Shown here piece by piece: positions 13,266 to 27,626 of a DNA stretch of 64,000 nt. Numbering within the stretch: the stretch's first letter is position 1; each line of letters begins with the position of its first letter. A model generated the notes under the pieces. That model was not told where the DNA came from and searched no databases. It was given only the letters and a program-made list of their open reading frames with translations. The translations under genes were made by a program, and so were the position numbers. The DNA comes from Neocallimastix lanati (nom. inval.) (Eukaryota; Neocallimastigomycota; Neocallimastigomycetes; Neocallimastigales; Neocallimastigaceae), in assembly GCA_016946835.1 (NCBI GenBank), contig JACVTC010000082.1:467501-531500 (forward strand), given 5' to 3'.

Positions 13266-13814
13266 AAATAAATAAATATATATAAATAGTATATACAATA
13301 GTATTTTCAGAAAATGATTATATTTAATTAATATTAAAAATAATAACATAAATGTTATATAAATATTCATAATTGGCAAAAAAAATTTTTTTATTTAAAT
13401 AAAAAAAAAAAAAAAAAAAAATTATATTGATGTTAAAATTATTAAATTATTATTCATTTATTTATTTATTATTATTTTTATTATTGTTAAAATGTGAAAA
13501 AAATCAAGTAAGTAATTATATAATATATCATTACATTATATTATTTTAATTGTACTAATTAATAAAGGTGTAATTATTAATAGCAAAATTAAAATTTATT
13601 TTGTAATAAATAAATTATTATTATTATTATCATTATTATCATTATTTCATTTTACTTTATTTTATTTATTTTAATTTTAATTTTTTTTTTTCTAGATATA
13701 TACAATTAATATTTACAAGTATTTAATATTTTATTCTTCAATTACAATTTTTAAAGTATTAATTATGATATATGAATAAAAATAATAATAAAAATATAAA
13801 TATATATATATTGA

Positions 13815-14025
13815 CATTTTACTAAAATGTCAACAATAATATTATCTTTACAAAAAAAAAAAAAAATTTTTTTACTAAAATGTCAATAATAATATTATCT
13901 TTACAAAAAAAAAAATTTTTTTTTACTACAATGTCAACAATAATATTATCTTTACAAAAAAAAAAAAAGAAAAAAAAAAAAATTTTTTTTTTATACTAAA
14001 ATGTCAATAATAATAATAATAATAT
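13815..14025 (-). repeat. Tandem repeat in 3' flank of phosphatase B
   Basis: Four imperfect units of about 50-65 bp contain ACTAAAATGTCAAYAATAAT, then ATTATCTTTAC, then a poly-A/T block of variable length. The leftmost unit also begins with TGACATTTT, forming a small palindrome with AAAATGTCA. The array ends 17 bp from the stop codon of gene B, so it lies in or next to its 3' untranslated region. Confidence 0.75.
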
Positions 14026-14041
14026 TTTAAAATCTAATAAT

Positions 14042-16116
14042 TTATTGATATTTTGAAAATATATTATTATTGTCGGTATAATTATTATTAACAGTAACTT
14101 GTGGTGAAATTCCGTTATCTGTGTCTGGTTGTCTTGTGTAGTAATTATACTTTCTTGAATTTGAAGGATAATTGTCGTCATCATAAGCATTACTATAATA
14201 ACTTGGCTCGTCATAACCATTATTTTCATCTTGATTTTGATAAAATTCATTATGTTTAACTGTAGCAAAACCATCAATCACATGACTGTTATCTTTTGTA
14301 TTAATTAATGTATAATTTACACTATTATTATTATTATCATAGGTACCATTAGTGCTATAGAAAGAAAGAATCATTGATTTAGGAATATTATCGTATTTTT
14401 TGTTTCTTTTATATAAGAATATACCACCACCTAATGCAGCTATAGCAACACATACAGATCCACCAATACCAAGAGTGGTGGCGTTAATGATTGATTTTGG
14501 GAAACTTTTATTTTCTTTTTCCTTATTTTGAATAGTAAGATTGTTTCCATTTGTATTATCATTAACACTAATATTATTTGAAGTATCATTAGTGGCATTA
14601 CTAACATTGCCATTATTAGAATTAATATCGCTGCTAGGATCTAAATTATTATTGGTCGTAGTATTTATGCTAGTACTGTTAGTACTACCATCACTGTTAA
14701 TATTTCCATTTTGGGTGTTAGTATTATTATTTAAATCATTATTGTTGTTTATATTCGTATTATTATTGTTATTTTGAACTGGAACGCTATCATGAATATT
14801 ATGGGCTGTTTTGTATGCATTAAGTTTTTCATTCTTAAAATCATCATCAATTTTTGTATATTTAACGGAGCTTGGATTTTCATTTCTATAGATATAAAAT
14901 GAATCAAAAACTTTATCACTTGAATTTATTCTTAAAAATTGGCAATACGCTTTTTTTGGATTTCCACCGTAATTAAAATCACAGAAGAGTCCACCATATT
15001 TCTTAGCATTTTCGCTTTTACTACCTCTAGCATATTTCTTTTGCCAATGAGAATAATCCTTCTGTTCTCCTTGTTCAATATAAATTTCCCAACCACCAGT
15101 ACCATTCAGAATATCGATCGTTGCACCCTTACGAATTTGTACAATGGAGGCATCGGTAATCCTATCGTATTTATCAATTGTTGGCTTCTTGAATTGAGAC
15201 ATAACATGCGTTCTTGCATAAACATGATCATGAGCACTAAAAATAATGGCACCTTGTTCTCTACAGTAATCATAAAAACTTTCACTGTCTGAATCATGAC
15301 CAGATACAATATCACCATCATTAAGATATTTACCAGTATGATAATATTTATCGTAGTAGTGCCATGAACATATTTTCCAATCTTCAGAAGCATTATTTAA
15401 ATGTTTCTTTAAAAATGCAAGTTGTTCTTTTCTATTATCCGCCCCATTGATACCTGGTGTTAAACCAATGATTCTCTATTGGGAAAAAAAAAAAATTTTT
15501 TTTTTTTATTATTATTAATTAATTAATTAATTAAAATTAATATTATTTTTTTCAATATTTTTATTTATTTAAATAAATATTATTATTATTATTATTACTA
15601 CAATTGAAATTATAATTTAATATTGATAATATAATAATTTAATAATTTATTTGTATTATTTTATTTTATTATAAAAAAAGTAACAATAATTATAATTATA
15701 TTATCATAGTTTACCATATTTTTATAGACACAAGACCACATAAATTTTGATGAAGAAAATTCACATTTAACTCTACTATTTTTACTACTAGTCATTTCAT
15801 TATATACATTATTTTTAAAACGTTCAGCCTCAGAGTCAGAACATTCATGCTTGGCATCATGATTACCTATTACTCCCATGAATTGGTATTTACGACTTTT
15901 ATCTAAAACTGTATTAAAATATTTATCAGGGGAACATTCATAGTCGTAATCACCAAGATGTAATAAAGCATCAAAAGACGTTAACTTCATAACTTCATTT
16001 GCTTCTTTTTCAGTACCACTATTATATTTTATATATTATATATTAATATGTTTTTCTAAAAATAAAAAAATATTATTTTTTATAAAATAATATATAATAA
16101 TAATAATGATAATAAT

Positions 16117-16154
<38 letters not shown>

Positions 16155-16382
16155 ATTATAAAGAATTAAATACCTATCACCAATAATTGCCAATTTAAAT
16201 TGGTCTGCACCATATGAAAATGAATTAAGTTGTTCATTTGTAATTGTAGTTTGTGAACTTTTAGCTGCTTTTAAATAAGGTGAATGAAACATATCTGAAA
16301 AAGAATATTGTGCATTACATTGTATTATTTGATTTAATGCAAAGAAGCCAAACGGTATTATAGTTTTTGAATTTATTTTCAT
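14042..16382 (-). CDS. Purple-acid-phosphatase-like membrane protein B
   Basis: Exons 16382-16174, 16018-15715 and 15475-14042 join in frame to 648 aa. The start is the ATG opening a signal peptide (MKINSKTIIPFGFFALNQII). All five purple-acid-phosphatase motifs are present: GDSG 68-71, GDYDY 92-96, GNHD 121-124, WH (His 210) and AHDH 252-255, with Ala for the usual Gly in the last. A conserved region after this (QIRKGATIDILNGTGGWEIY, and GGLFCDFNYGG) completes the ectodomain. An Asn-rich linker (about 405-491) precedes a transmembrane helix (about 505-526) and a short Asn/Tyr-rich cytoplasmic tail ending SKYQ. A surface phosphomonoesterase or phosphodiesterase is likely; substrate unknown. 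Intron positions and phases (2 and 0) match genes A, C and D. Confidence 0.88.
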
Positions 16383-18143
16383 TCTTATTATATATTTTCA
16401 ATTATATAAATGGTATATTATTATATAAAAATAAATTATAAACAAATAAATATATATATACTATTTTTGAAATTGAAATAAAATAATTTTTGAATTATTT
16501 AGATTTAAATTAATATATTATTAGAAATTTCAAAACTTCTAATATAAATTTTAAAAATTATTTAATTTTATATACAAAAAAAAAAAAATTAAAAAAAAAA
16601 AAAAAAAAAAAAACTAATAAATATTTAAAATTACTTAATTTTATATACAAAAAAAAATTATATTATAAAATATATATATACAAAAAAAAAAAAATAAAAA
16701 AAAAAAATAAAGTTTAACGGCAAAAGAGTTTGTTATTTATAAAAAAAAATGTAATGAAAAATTTATTATTTTGTATATACCAAAAAAATTTAATTAAATT
16801 AATATATAGATAACTTGCTACAAAAAAAAACTTTTTTAAATCAATAATAATCAACTTTAATTATTATATTAATTAATGATTATCGGAAATCAGAAACTTT
16901 AAAATTTAAAATAAAATAAATTTAAAAATAAAAATTAAAAAAAAAAAAAAAAAAAGATAAAAAAAAAAATAATTTTAAATAAAAAAAAAATATATATATT
17001 TTCAATAAAGAGCTTTTATTTTAGTATGTATTGACTTTTATATATTATATATTATATTGATAGTAGATATTTAATTGAATATCCCCTTTTTTTTATACTG
17101 TTTTTTTTTTAATTCATATTTAAAAGATATTAATAAAAATTGATAATAAATAATTTATTTGGTAAATTCCATCAAAAGTCATCAATTATTAGTTCCACCT
17201 ATCATTTTAGCGATAATAAACCATTTTAATTAAATTTTATAATGAAATGAAAGGAATATAATAAAAAATATAAAAAAAAATTAATTAGTTGAAATGGTTT
17301 TGAGATATATAAAATAATATAAAAATTTAATTAGTAGAAATAGTTGAGATATATAAACTAATCATTTAATAATAATCAATAAAAATTTTTATTAACTTAA
17401 TAATAAATTATTTAATCTGAAATTTATATTTTTAATTAAATCTAATTAATTATAAATTTTTTAAATTAATTTAATTTTTGTTTCATAACAAAAATTTAAT
17501 TTTCTTTCGTTATTTTTTATGGTAAAAAAAAAAAAAAAAAAAATTTTTTTTTTCAATGAATTTAATTAATTGGGTAAGTCATCATAGATTACAAAGTATA
17601 TTACCTAACAACAAATATATTTTATTTTCCTTCACTATTAATTATTTGTTAAATAGGAAATATAATTCAAAGTTTAATATACTCCATAAATATTATTATT
17701 AAAACTTTCATTATTATTTAAAATTTTATTATTATTTAAAATTATAGTTATTACTAAGGATTATATAAATTTTATAAATGTCAATAGTTTTAATGAATAT
17801 CATTAATATACAAGCTGTTATAATAAATAATAAAAAATAATAAAATACTATTCTAAAAATATATACATATATATATATTTAATATTATTTTATTATTATA
17901 AAAATAATTAATATTTTATGTAAAATAAAAATAATATAAAATTATTTTAATTATTTTTAGGTAACCTATTATAAAATTAGTGAAATTAGTGAAAAGTAAA
18001 TGATTTTAATAAGGTATGTCACGTTTTTTTTTTAATATTATGTTAAAAAATCGATTTAATTTATAAATTTTATTATAAATATTATAATATATGTGATTAT
18101 CTAATTTTTTTTTAAAAAAAAAAAAAAAAAAAAAAAGATAATC

Positions 18144-18174
<31 letters not shown>

Positions 18175-18639
18175 ATAAATCTGGAGGTTTTAATATTAAA
18201 TTAATAATAGGATAATAAATATTTATGAATAAAGTTAAATAAATCTTTTTATCATTGATTTTAATAATAAATAATAATAATAAAAAAAGCAAAAATATTT
18301 ATATTTATATGTAATGCATAAAACACATGTACACATGTGATATATATAAAATACTTTGATTTTAACAATTTTATGTCTATATTAAAAATATTTTATAATA
18401 ATATATTATAAAATATATTTAATAAATCTATTAAAATAACATAAATATACTAATGCATAATAATATATTTTATATATGTATATAATTTATTAAAGGAATA
18501 ATAAATATTATTATTTAATATATATATTAAATTTAACTATATGTAAAAAAAAACATATTAATTTTATGGCATTTTTTATCCTTTTTTTTTAAAAAGTCAT
18601 TTGTCTTGTACTCACCCTAATTTATTTACTCAAACTCCA

Positions 18640-18755
18640 CTAAAAATGTACTTCATTCATGATTCGTTTATTGTGTTTCAAGGAAAAAATAGGGCGTTTC
18701 TGCTCTACTAGATACTTCATGTTGACAACTATCTATCTTGAAATCGTAAGTCCTA
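18640..18755 (+). pseudogene. Possible copia reverse-transcriptase scrap
   Basis: A GC-richer stretch reads, on the plus strand, MYFIHDSFIVFQGKNRAFLL, then Y, stop, ILHVDNYLS. The spacing of DSF...GKNRAFLLY...HVDN resembles the DPCLF...LLYVDD catalytic core of Ty1/copia reverse transcriptase, with the second Asp of the pair changed to Asn. The match is short and has a stop, so this call is tentative. Confidence 0.35.
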
Positions 18756-19010
18756 TAAATTATTAAGCAATTATAAATAATCTTTATTTTTTTTTTTTTT
18801 TTTTTTAATTAAATGATTAGTAAATACTTTAAAGTAATTTATCATTTAAAGTTCTTTTGTATTTATAATTAAATTAATATTACGTTATTTAGTTAACAAA
18901 TAACATCATTATAAGTTCTTTTAATTCCTCGTTTTGTTAAGATATTGGATCATTATTCATTTATACAATATACTAATAACATAATTAATATTTATGCCAT
19001 TATGTTATAA

Positions 19011-19050
<40 letters not shown>

Positions 19051-19061
19051 TTAATAATATT

Positions 19062-19094
<33 letters not shown>

Positions 19095-19120
19095 TATATA
19101 TGATAGTGATGTCTTCCTTT

Positions 19121-19260
19121 ATTTTATATTTTAAAATTTAATATTATCTGAATTAATTATTAAAATACTTTTTATCTATTTCGAAAAAAATATTTTATAT
19201 TTTAAAATTTAATATTATCTGAATTAATTATTAAAATACTTTTTATCTATTTCGAAAAAA
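19121..19260. repeat. Perfect 71-bp tandem duplication
   Basis: The segment starting ATTTTATATTTTAAAATTTA at 19121 repeats at 19192 with almost no change, ending in ATCTATTTCGAAAAAA. The near identity suggests a recent event. Confidence 0.85.
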
Positions 19261-19381
19261 TTATTTTTAATTACAGAGTTAACTTTAACACCTTGGTTCA
19301 AACGAATCTATTAATACAAAATTTTCATAAAATAAACTTTACAAAATTTCCTTTAAACTTTTATCTATTATATTAATAATA

Positions 19382-19431
<50 letters not shown>

Positions 19432-20043
19432 ATTTGTATATTTATTTTATTCATATATAAATAATTATTTATATTATATTAAAAAACAATAATAAAATAT
19501 AAAATAAAATAAAAATAATAATTAAAATATCAATTAAACTTTAATTTTAATAATGCTTAGATATGTTTATATTTTATAATTTTGATAATGCTTAGATATG
19601 TTTATTTTATATATTATATAATTTTTTACAATATTAATTTTTTTTTTTTTTATTTTATTTTATTTTATTTTTTTTTTTTTTTTTTAATTTTATTTTATTT
19701 TATTTTATTTTATTTTAATTAACTCTAAATTTTATTCACTAAAAAATTTTTAAACGTATATAAATAAATATTGATAGATATTAAATACTTAATAAAATTA
19801 TTATTATTAGTATTATTATCATAAAATTTATAAAAAAAAAAAAAAAATAAAAAAAAAATAAATATATATATATATATCTTTTTATTTTTTTAATATATTT
19901 AATATATTTTAATATATTTTATAATATTTTTAAATTTTCTATATATTTATATTAAATATATATATATATATTTTTTTTATTTTAAATATTTTTTTTATTT
20001 TAAATATTTTTTTTTATTATTATTTTTTTTTTATTTAACACAT

Positions 20044-22309
20044 TTATTGATATTTATTATATCTAAATTGGGAAGGACTGGTATTGTAATTATTGGTATC
20101 ATCATGACGGTCATAACTTCTATTATTTTGATTATAATTACTACTATAGGGACTACTACTAGTATCATTATAATTATTATTTCTATAATTATTTACTACA
20201 AGAGGTTCAGTATCTTTATTCATGTTATATTCATTCTTATAATTAGTTGGTTTAGAATTTGAGGAATAGTTAGAATAATCGTAACTATTATTTCCCTTCC
20301 CAAAGCTTCGATCATATGAATTATAATCATTTTGAGTGGAATTTTGATTTTTATAAAATTGACTATGGGCTGAATTTGATATTGGTAAAAAACTAGTATT
20401 TAATGTATTATTCTTATCACCATTGTAAAATGAATCATCAGAAGAAAAATTATATTTTTGAGTCGTAAAGTCAGAAAGGGATTGGTTATTGTAATCTTTT
20501 GAAAGATCAACATTTATATTAGTTAGGGATGGGTCATTGCCATCTTTTGGAAGTTCAATATTTATACCTTGGTTACTAATACTTTTTTTAGACCTTTTAC
20601 TAAAAATAAAAATACCCCCACCTACGACAACTAAAGCGGCACAAACAGATCCACCAATTACTATATTCTTGGAATTCAAAACAAAATTGCTTTTCGCATC
20701 GGCATCAGCACTAGTTTTGCCATTACCTCCTGATTTATTATCTTTAGAAGAAGATGATGATGATTCAGCATCTGCCGATATTGTATCAGCAATATTATTT
20801 GCTACCTTATATGCTTTAATTTTTTCATTCTTGAAGTTATCATCAATTTGCGAATACAAAACCGTATCTGGATTCTCATTTTGGTAAATATAAAATGAAT
20901 CGAAAACCTTTTCACTGGAATTAATTCTTAAGAATTCACAATACGCTTTTTTAGGATTTCCTTCATGATTAAATTTACAGAATAAACCACCATATTTTTT
21001 AGCATTTTCTCCACTGCTACCTTTTGCATATTTTTTCAACCAATGTGAATAATCCTTTTGTTCTCCTTGTTCAATATACATTTCATAACCACCAGCACCA
21101 TTTAAAATATCAAGGGTAGCCCCTTTACGAATTTGAACAATACTTTCATTCGTTTTTTCATCATAGGTATCAATAACAGGGGTCTTAAATTTTGACATAA
21201 CATGAGTTCTAGCATAAACATGATCATGGGCACTTAAAATAATAGCCCCATGATCTTTACAATAATCATAGAAACTTTCACCACTACCAGATATAATATT
21301 TCTTTCACTGTCTTCTGGATATTTTCCAGTATGATAGTATTTATCGTAAAAATGCCATGAACATATCTTCCAATCTTCTGTAGCACCATCTAAATTCTTT
21401 TTTAAAAATGAAAGTTGTTCTTCTCTCTTATCAGCACCATTAACTTCTGCTGATAAACCAATGATTCTCTAAAAAAAAAAAAAAAAAAAAAAAAAAATTA
21501 AATATATATATATATATAGCATTATATTAATATAATTTAAATACATAAGTAAATTTAAATGTAAAAATATAAAAATATTGATTTTCATTTTCATTATTTT
21601 TATTTTTATTTCATTTTTATTATCATTTAATTGGTTCTTTTAATTTTTTTTTTTTTTTTTTTGTTTTAAAATTAGTTATTACTAATAATATTAAAATTAA
21701 AATTACCATATTTTTATATTTACAAGACCACATAGCTTTAGAAGAAGAAAATTCACAACTAATTTTTGAATTTTTAGAATTAGTCATTTGATCGTAGAGA
21801 AGACTTTTATATTTATCGAATTTTTCTTTACCACATTCACTTACACCCTCATGATTACCCAAAATACCCATGAATTGATAAGAACGACTTGAATCCAATA
21901 TAGTATCAAAATATTTATTGGGTACACATTCATAGTCATAATCACCGAGATGCAACAAAGCATCAAATGTTGTTAATTTCATTACTTCTTTTGATTCTTT
22001 TTCTGCCCCACTAAAAAATTAATTATTATCATTATTATTATAGTTTGAAATTGATAATATTATATATATAATTTTTGAATTGAAATTAATTGAAATTTAG
22101 AAATTCAGGAATTACAATTAATAACAAAATATTTTATTTTACATATAAATTATTAATTAATAATAAAATTATTAGACAAATAAAATAAATATATATTAGT
22201 AAATTAAATTTCAATTTTTTTTTTTTTTTTTTCTTTTAATTAATTTTAATTTATATTATTATGTTTTTTTTCTTTTTCTTTTTTCTGCTTTTTTTTTTTT
22301 ATAAAAAAA

Positions 22310-22352
<43 letters not shown>

Positions 22353-22673
22353 AAATAAAATAAAATAAATAAAATAAAATAAAATAAAATAAAATAAAAA
22401 AATAAAAATAAAATAAAATAAAAAACAATAAAAATATAATATAAAATATCCATACCTATCTCCAATAATAGCCATTGTGAATTCTTCTGCTCCATAAGAA
22501 AATGTTTTAAGTTGTTCATCTGGTATTCCACTTGCATTTTGATTGTTTGATTGCTGTTGATTTGAGGGAGAAGGATTAGAATTATTGGTATTAACAGCTT
22601 GTGTATTACATTGTAATATTTGTTTTGATATAAAAAAAGATAAGGATAGTAATTTTTGTATTTTGATTTTCAT
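20044..22673 (-). CDS. Purple-acid-phosphatase-like membrane protein C
   Basis: Exons 22673-22456, 22010-21707 and 21468-20044 join in frame to 648 aa. It has a signal peptide (MKIKIQKLLSLSFFISKQIL) followed by a short Ser/Asn/Gln-rich stretch. Metal-site motifs GDSG, GDYDY, GNHE, WH and AHDH are all intact. An Asp/Ser-rich linker leads to a transmembrane helix at about 442-464 (IVIGGSVCAALVVVGG), then a basic KRSKK stop-transfer and a 180-residue cytoplasmic tail very rich in Tyr, Asn, Ser and Asp. The tail holds two related blocks, INIELPKDGNDPSLTN and INVDLSKDYNNQSL. It looks disordered and could be a phosphorylation or assembly platform, which is inference. Intron 1 (445 bp) is swollen by poly-A and TAAAA runs. 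Confidence 0.88.
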
Positions 22674-23058
22674 TTTTTTTTTTATTATAATTTATTTAAA
22701 AATAGTATTTTTAAATATATGTATATAGGAATTTTACTTCAAGAAATTAATTTCTTTTAATATATTATTTTTATTAAATTATAATTTCCTTTCAAAACGT
22801 TTTAAAATAATGGAAACTATATTTATAAATATTATTTTATACTTTAATATTAAAAGTATTATTTTAAATAGTTTTAAATAAATATATTTTTAGTTTAAGA
22901 TTAAAAAATTTGAATTTAGTAATCCTGTATATTAAATAGAGTTTTATTGTAATTTATTATTTGAATAAATATAAATTATATAATAAATATATATATAAAT
23001 TTATTAAAATAAATTAATAATATTAATAATAATAAAAGAATTATAATAAAAATAAAGA

Positions 23059-23099
<41 letters not shown>

Positions 23100-23138
23100 G
23101 TATTTAATATTTAATATTTTAAATGAAATATAACAAAA

Positions 23139-23222
23139 ATATTAAATACTTCCTTTTAACATTATACATAATGTTTTTAAATATTAAATACTTCCTTTTA
23201 ACATTATACATAATGTTTTTTA
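23139..23222. repeat. 42-bp tandem duplication
   Basis: ATTAAATACTTCCTTTTAAC followed by ATTATACATAATGTTTTT occurs at about 23141 and again at 23183, essentially unchanged. Confidence 0.8.
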
Positions 23223-23386
23223 ATATTATTTTACTATTACTTTATACCTTATTTTTTTTAATCCTTTTAAGAAATATTTAAATTTTGATTATTTTTCTTT
23301 TTTATAATGTACTATAACATTTAATAATTCTATATATTTATTTATTTATATTATTTATTTATTTATTCTTTTATTATTTTTTTGTG

Positions 23387-23425
<39 letters not shown>

Positions 23426-23670
23426 AACAGAAAAAATTACATATATATAAAGTTATACAAATATTTATATTAAAATAAAAAATATGGTTTAAAATTAATA
23501 TCTAATAATATTATTATAATTTAAAGTTTATATTAATTTGATTCACGTTTTAATATTTTATAATATTTATAAATATTGATATTTATTATTTATATAATTT
23601 AATAATTAATTAAATTACATAATCAAGAAGAAACCTTTTCAATATAAATATATTAATTAATCTATCAAAA

Positions 23671-23790
23671 ATGGCTATTATTGGTTTCACTATTTCAATA
23701 TTATTAATTATATTTATTTATTTTAGGCATTTAAACAAAAAAACAAAAAAACAAAAAAATATTGAAACAAACAAAACACATATTAAATAA
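23671..23790 (+). CDS. Possible 39-aa single-pass membrane peptide
   Basis: ATG at 23671 in the context AAAAATGG opens a 39-codon frame ending TAA at 23790. Residues 2-18 are a hydrophobic helix (AIIGFTISILLIIFIYF). The rest is basic and polar (RHLNKKTKKQKNIETN). A membrane span plus a lysine-rich tail is the shape of many conserved microproteins, but such peptides also arise by chance in A/T-rich DNA. I do not recognise a family, and no intron or poly-A signal supports it. Confidence 0.25.
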   Translation: MAIIGFTISILLIIFIYFRHLNKKTKKQKNIETNKTHIK

Positions 23791-24010
23791 TAATAAAATA
23801 AAAAAAAAATATAAATAAATAAAAAATATAATAATAAATTTTTGTATCTTATTTTGTTTTATTACTCATAATTTATATTATTTATTCATTTATAATTTAA
23901 GTATAAAAAAAAAATAATTTTGCATATAAATGCATTACCTAACATAGTTAATGCATGATTTATAAATTATTACAAAATGAATAATTTATTACTTTTTGTT
24001 TCAAGAACAG

Positions 24011-24041
<31 letters not shown>

Positions 24042-25753
24042 ATGAAATATGAATAATAATAATAAATAATAATAATAAATAATAATAATAATAAAATATT
24101 GTTTTAAAAAAAATATATGTATATATATATATATTTCTATAAATATTTATATATTTATTTTTATAAAAAAATTATAAAAATCATTATAATTAAAGTTTGA
24201 AAAAATAATTAATTTTTAATTTAAAATTAAAAAAAGTGGCATATTAAATGGATAGTAATTAATAAAATAATTTAATAAATATTAATTAATATCATAATCT
24301 TAAAAAAATTTAATATAATCCAGAATTATTTTAAAATTTAAATATTATTTATACTTTAGTATTATTATTATTAATTATTATTAATCTTTATATTATTCAT
24401 AATTTTTATTTATAATAATTATTGTAATATTTTCAAATATATATATTATATAATTTTTTTTTCTGTATATATATATTTTCTTTTTTATAAAATTAAATAA
24501 TTTATTATTTAATTAATATATTAATATTTTCTTGGAAATTATCATATTCTTAATTATTTTTTTTTATTTTAATTTATTTTATCTTTTTTAATATACAAAT
24601 AAAAGATTGAAATAATTAAATATATTTAATATTTTTTTTTTAAATCAAACTATTCTACCTACAATAATTAATATGTATTTATTAGTTGAAAGTTATTACT
24701 TTTAATAAATATTAATTAAATTTTAATAAATTAACAAATAAATTATTAAGTACATATAAACCATATACTAATATAATCATATTAATGGATAAATATTACT
24801 AATAATATTAAAAATAATAAAAATGAAAATAAATATTAATATTATATTAATAAAAATAGTTTTAAAAAAATTTATTAATTTTAATAAATACTTAATAATT
24901 TATATCAATTAATATCAATTAATATCAATTATTATCAATTAATATCAATTTCAATTTCAATTATTATCAATTAATATCAATTTCAATTATTATCAATTAT
25001 TATTTATATTATTATTTCATAAATAATTTATAATAATGATTTATATGTATGTGTTTAAAAACTATCTCCGTTTTTATTTTTATTTCCCAATTTGTATTAT
25101 AATTAAACAAATATATATTATATCAGATTTTATTTATTGTCTTTTTCTATAATATAGTAAATATTTAGTATTAAAAAAAGCTATTTTTTATATTAAATAA
25201 GTTAATATTTAATGTAATATTATAATTAAAATAATTAACAAATATATATTTATAAAAGTATATATTAATATTTTAAAAACTATATTACTATATTTTTATA
25301 TAATATATACATATTATTGGTAATATATATATATAAAAAAATACACTTAAATCATAAATGAAATCCTATCTCCAATTACCAAGGATATTACAGCAATTAC
25401 TTAAAATTTATTTTAATGATAAAATGGATACATTCTAAAGGTTTATTTATAAAAAAAAAAAAAAAAAAAAAATAGATTATAAATTTCTTATATAAATGAT
25501 AATATTATCAATTTGATTAGTAACTGAAAAAAAAAAAAAAGTAAATTCTTGCGGAAACAGACTGACCATATTAAAATCATTTAAAATAATATTCCAAAAT
25601 TTCATTCATTTTTTTTTTTTTTTTTTTAAAAAAAAAAGTATAAAAATTTTATAAAAAATGATTTAATATTTTATAATCCTTCAATAATGAATATATATAT
25701 ATAAATATATATATATACATTTATATCATACATTTTATGATGAATATTATTAA

Positions 25754-25797
<44 letters not shown>

Positions 25798-25941
25798 TTA
25801 AATTAAATATTATTATTGTAATATTATTATTATAATATTATTAAAATTTAATCTTTATGATGGAGATTATTTCAATATGATTGCATGTTTCAAGAATTAT
25901 ATATATAAAAAAACTATTTGGATGTTTTCGCAATACAATAA

Positions 25942-25973
<32 letters not shown>

Positions 25974-26322
25974 ACTAAACAATTTACATAAAGAAAAAAA
26001 AAAAAAAATTTTTTTTTATTATTTTTATTTATTTATTTATTTTTATATTTATTTATTTATTCCTTTTTTTTTATTTATCTAAATTTTCATATTATTTTGA
26101 ATATTTTTATTTTTATTTAGATTTAGATTTGAATATATTTTGAAAATTAATAATTATTTATATTTTATAATTTTAATTTTCTATATAAATTATAGATATT
26201 AATATTCATAAAGAATTACATAATATATATATATTAACTTATTTTACCAATATTAATTCATTATTTCATGATGCTAATAATAATTTTCTTAATAATAATA
26301 TAAGTTTTTTTTCTTTTTTTTT

Positions 26323-26362
<40 letters not shown>

Positions 26363-26392
26363 ATATATATATATATATATTTATACATTTAT

Positions 26393-27581
26393 TTAATTAG
26401 AGACTATAATATTTAATAATTTAGTATATAATTCTTCCAAATAATTCATATAGTCATCATTGTTATCTGGTTTAAATATTTCATTAAAAACAGATTTAAT
26501 ATTTTTTGAATTTTTAATTGGTTTAATGAAGCAGTAGAAAGCTTCTTCCCAAAGATAATGATACATTGAGTAGAACGGTTTAAATTCTGGAAAATCATGG
26601 TTAATTCTTAATATTTGTAACAAACTACTACTGACAAATAGTAAACTAGTGAATTCGGCAAAAATTTGAATTGCATTTTTAAGTTCATCTACACTTTCCA
26701 TAGCATGGAAAGTCCATTCCTTTTTTAGCTGTAAACTCCTAGTTTCATTATTTATTAAAACCATATATAAATTATCACAATCGATATAGTTACTTTTGAT
26801 ATTATTTTTAATGGAATGAAAAGAGTTCTCCCTATCATCATTTTCATTTTCATTTATTTCTTTGGTAAAGGAGGAATAATTATTTTTATTTAAAAATGAA
26901 AATGTTAAAGCTGAAATACAAGATGCTAAAAGAGCCTCCAATTCATAGGAATGCAATAGAGTATGAGGTTCTGATTCTGAAATTTTGTCACCTTCTACTC
27001 CATTATCTTTTCTTTTTTCATCATTTACTACATTCTTATTAATTTCTGAATATAAATGATCTTCTTTATTATATTTAAATACATTAATTTTTGATTTATA
27101 ACGGATGTAATAACGAAGAACCACAACCACTGGTATTAAGTAATATGGTAATTCTTTTATATTTTGTAAATTACTGTTAAAAAGAGTTAAATATTTTTCA
27201 AAACGACTCTCATTTGTATTTAGGGAAGTATCTTCAGTATCGGTTACATCAATATTATATTCCTTAATTTTGACTTCATCCTTTATTCTTTCATAAAATT
27301 TAATTTCACATGTATTACTACTACTATCTGTAATATTAATATTTTCATAATTGACATCAAGTTTTAATATTAATTGAATCATTTCCCTTATTAAATCCTG
27401 AGAAACACTCCAACAACTTTCCATATCTATATTTTCGAGGAATGGAATACTTTTAAAATAATTATTAATTAAAACTATAAAAAAAAAAAAATAAAAAAAA
27501 AAAAATAAAAAATAATTAATAAATAAATAAATAAATATATAAATATACATATTATATAATTTAATAAATATTATTATATAT

Positions 27582-27626
<45 letters not shown>

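Larger units (their letters stand above)
16383..20043. other. Large A+T-rich intergenic region between phosphatases B and C
   Basis: No intact gene found in 3.6 kb. It holds many poly-A/T runs (for example poly-A at about 19385-19429), an (AAT)n block at 19012-19093, an RT-like scrap at about 18640-18755 and a 71-bp duplication at 19121-19260, listed separately. The promoter of gene B should lie just right of 16382, but no specific element could be defined. Confidence 0.5.
22674..26392. other. Large A+T-rich intergenic region
   Basis: The 3.7 kb between phosphatase C and the Asteroid-like gene holds poly-A/T runs (for example 25759-25795), a 42-bp duplication at 23139-23222, ATTAATATCA-type low-complexity repeats at 24900-25010 and one short candidate gene at 23671. 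Nothing else was recognised. Confidence 0.5.

Noticed and set aside
22246-22537. Phe/Lys-rich extensions of phosphatase C exon 1
   Set aside because: They read into intron 1 after the conserved AG|GTATGG donor; all paralogs splice at this spot.
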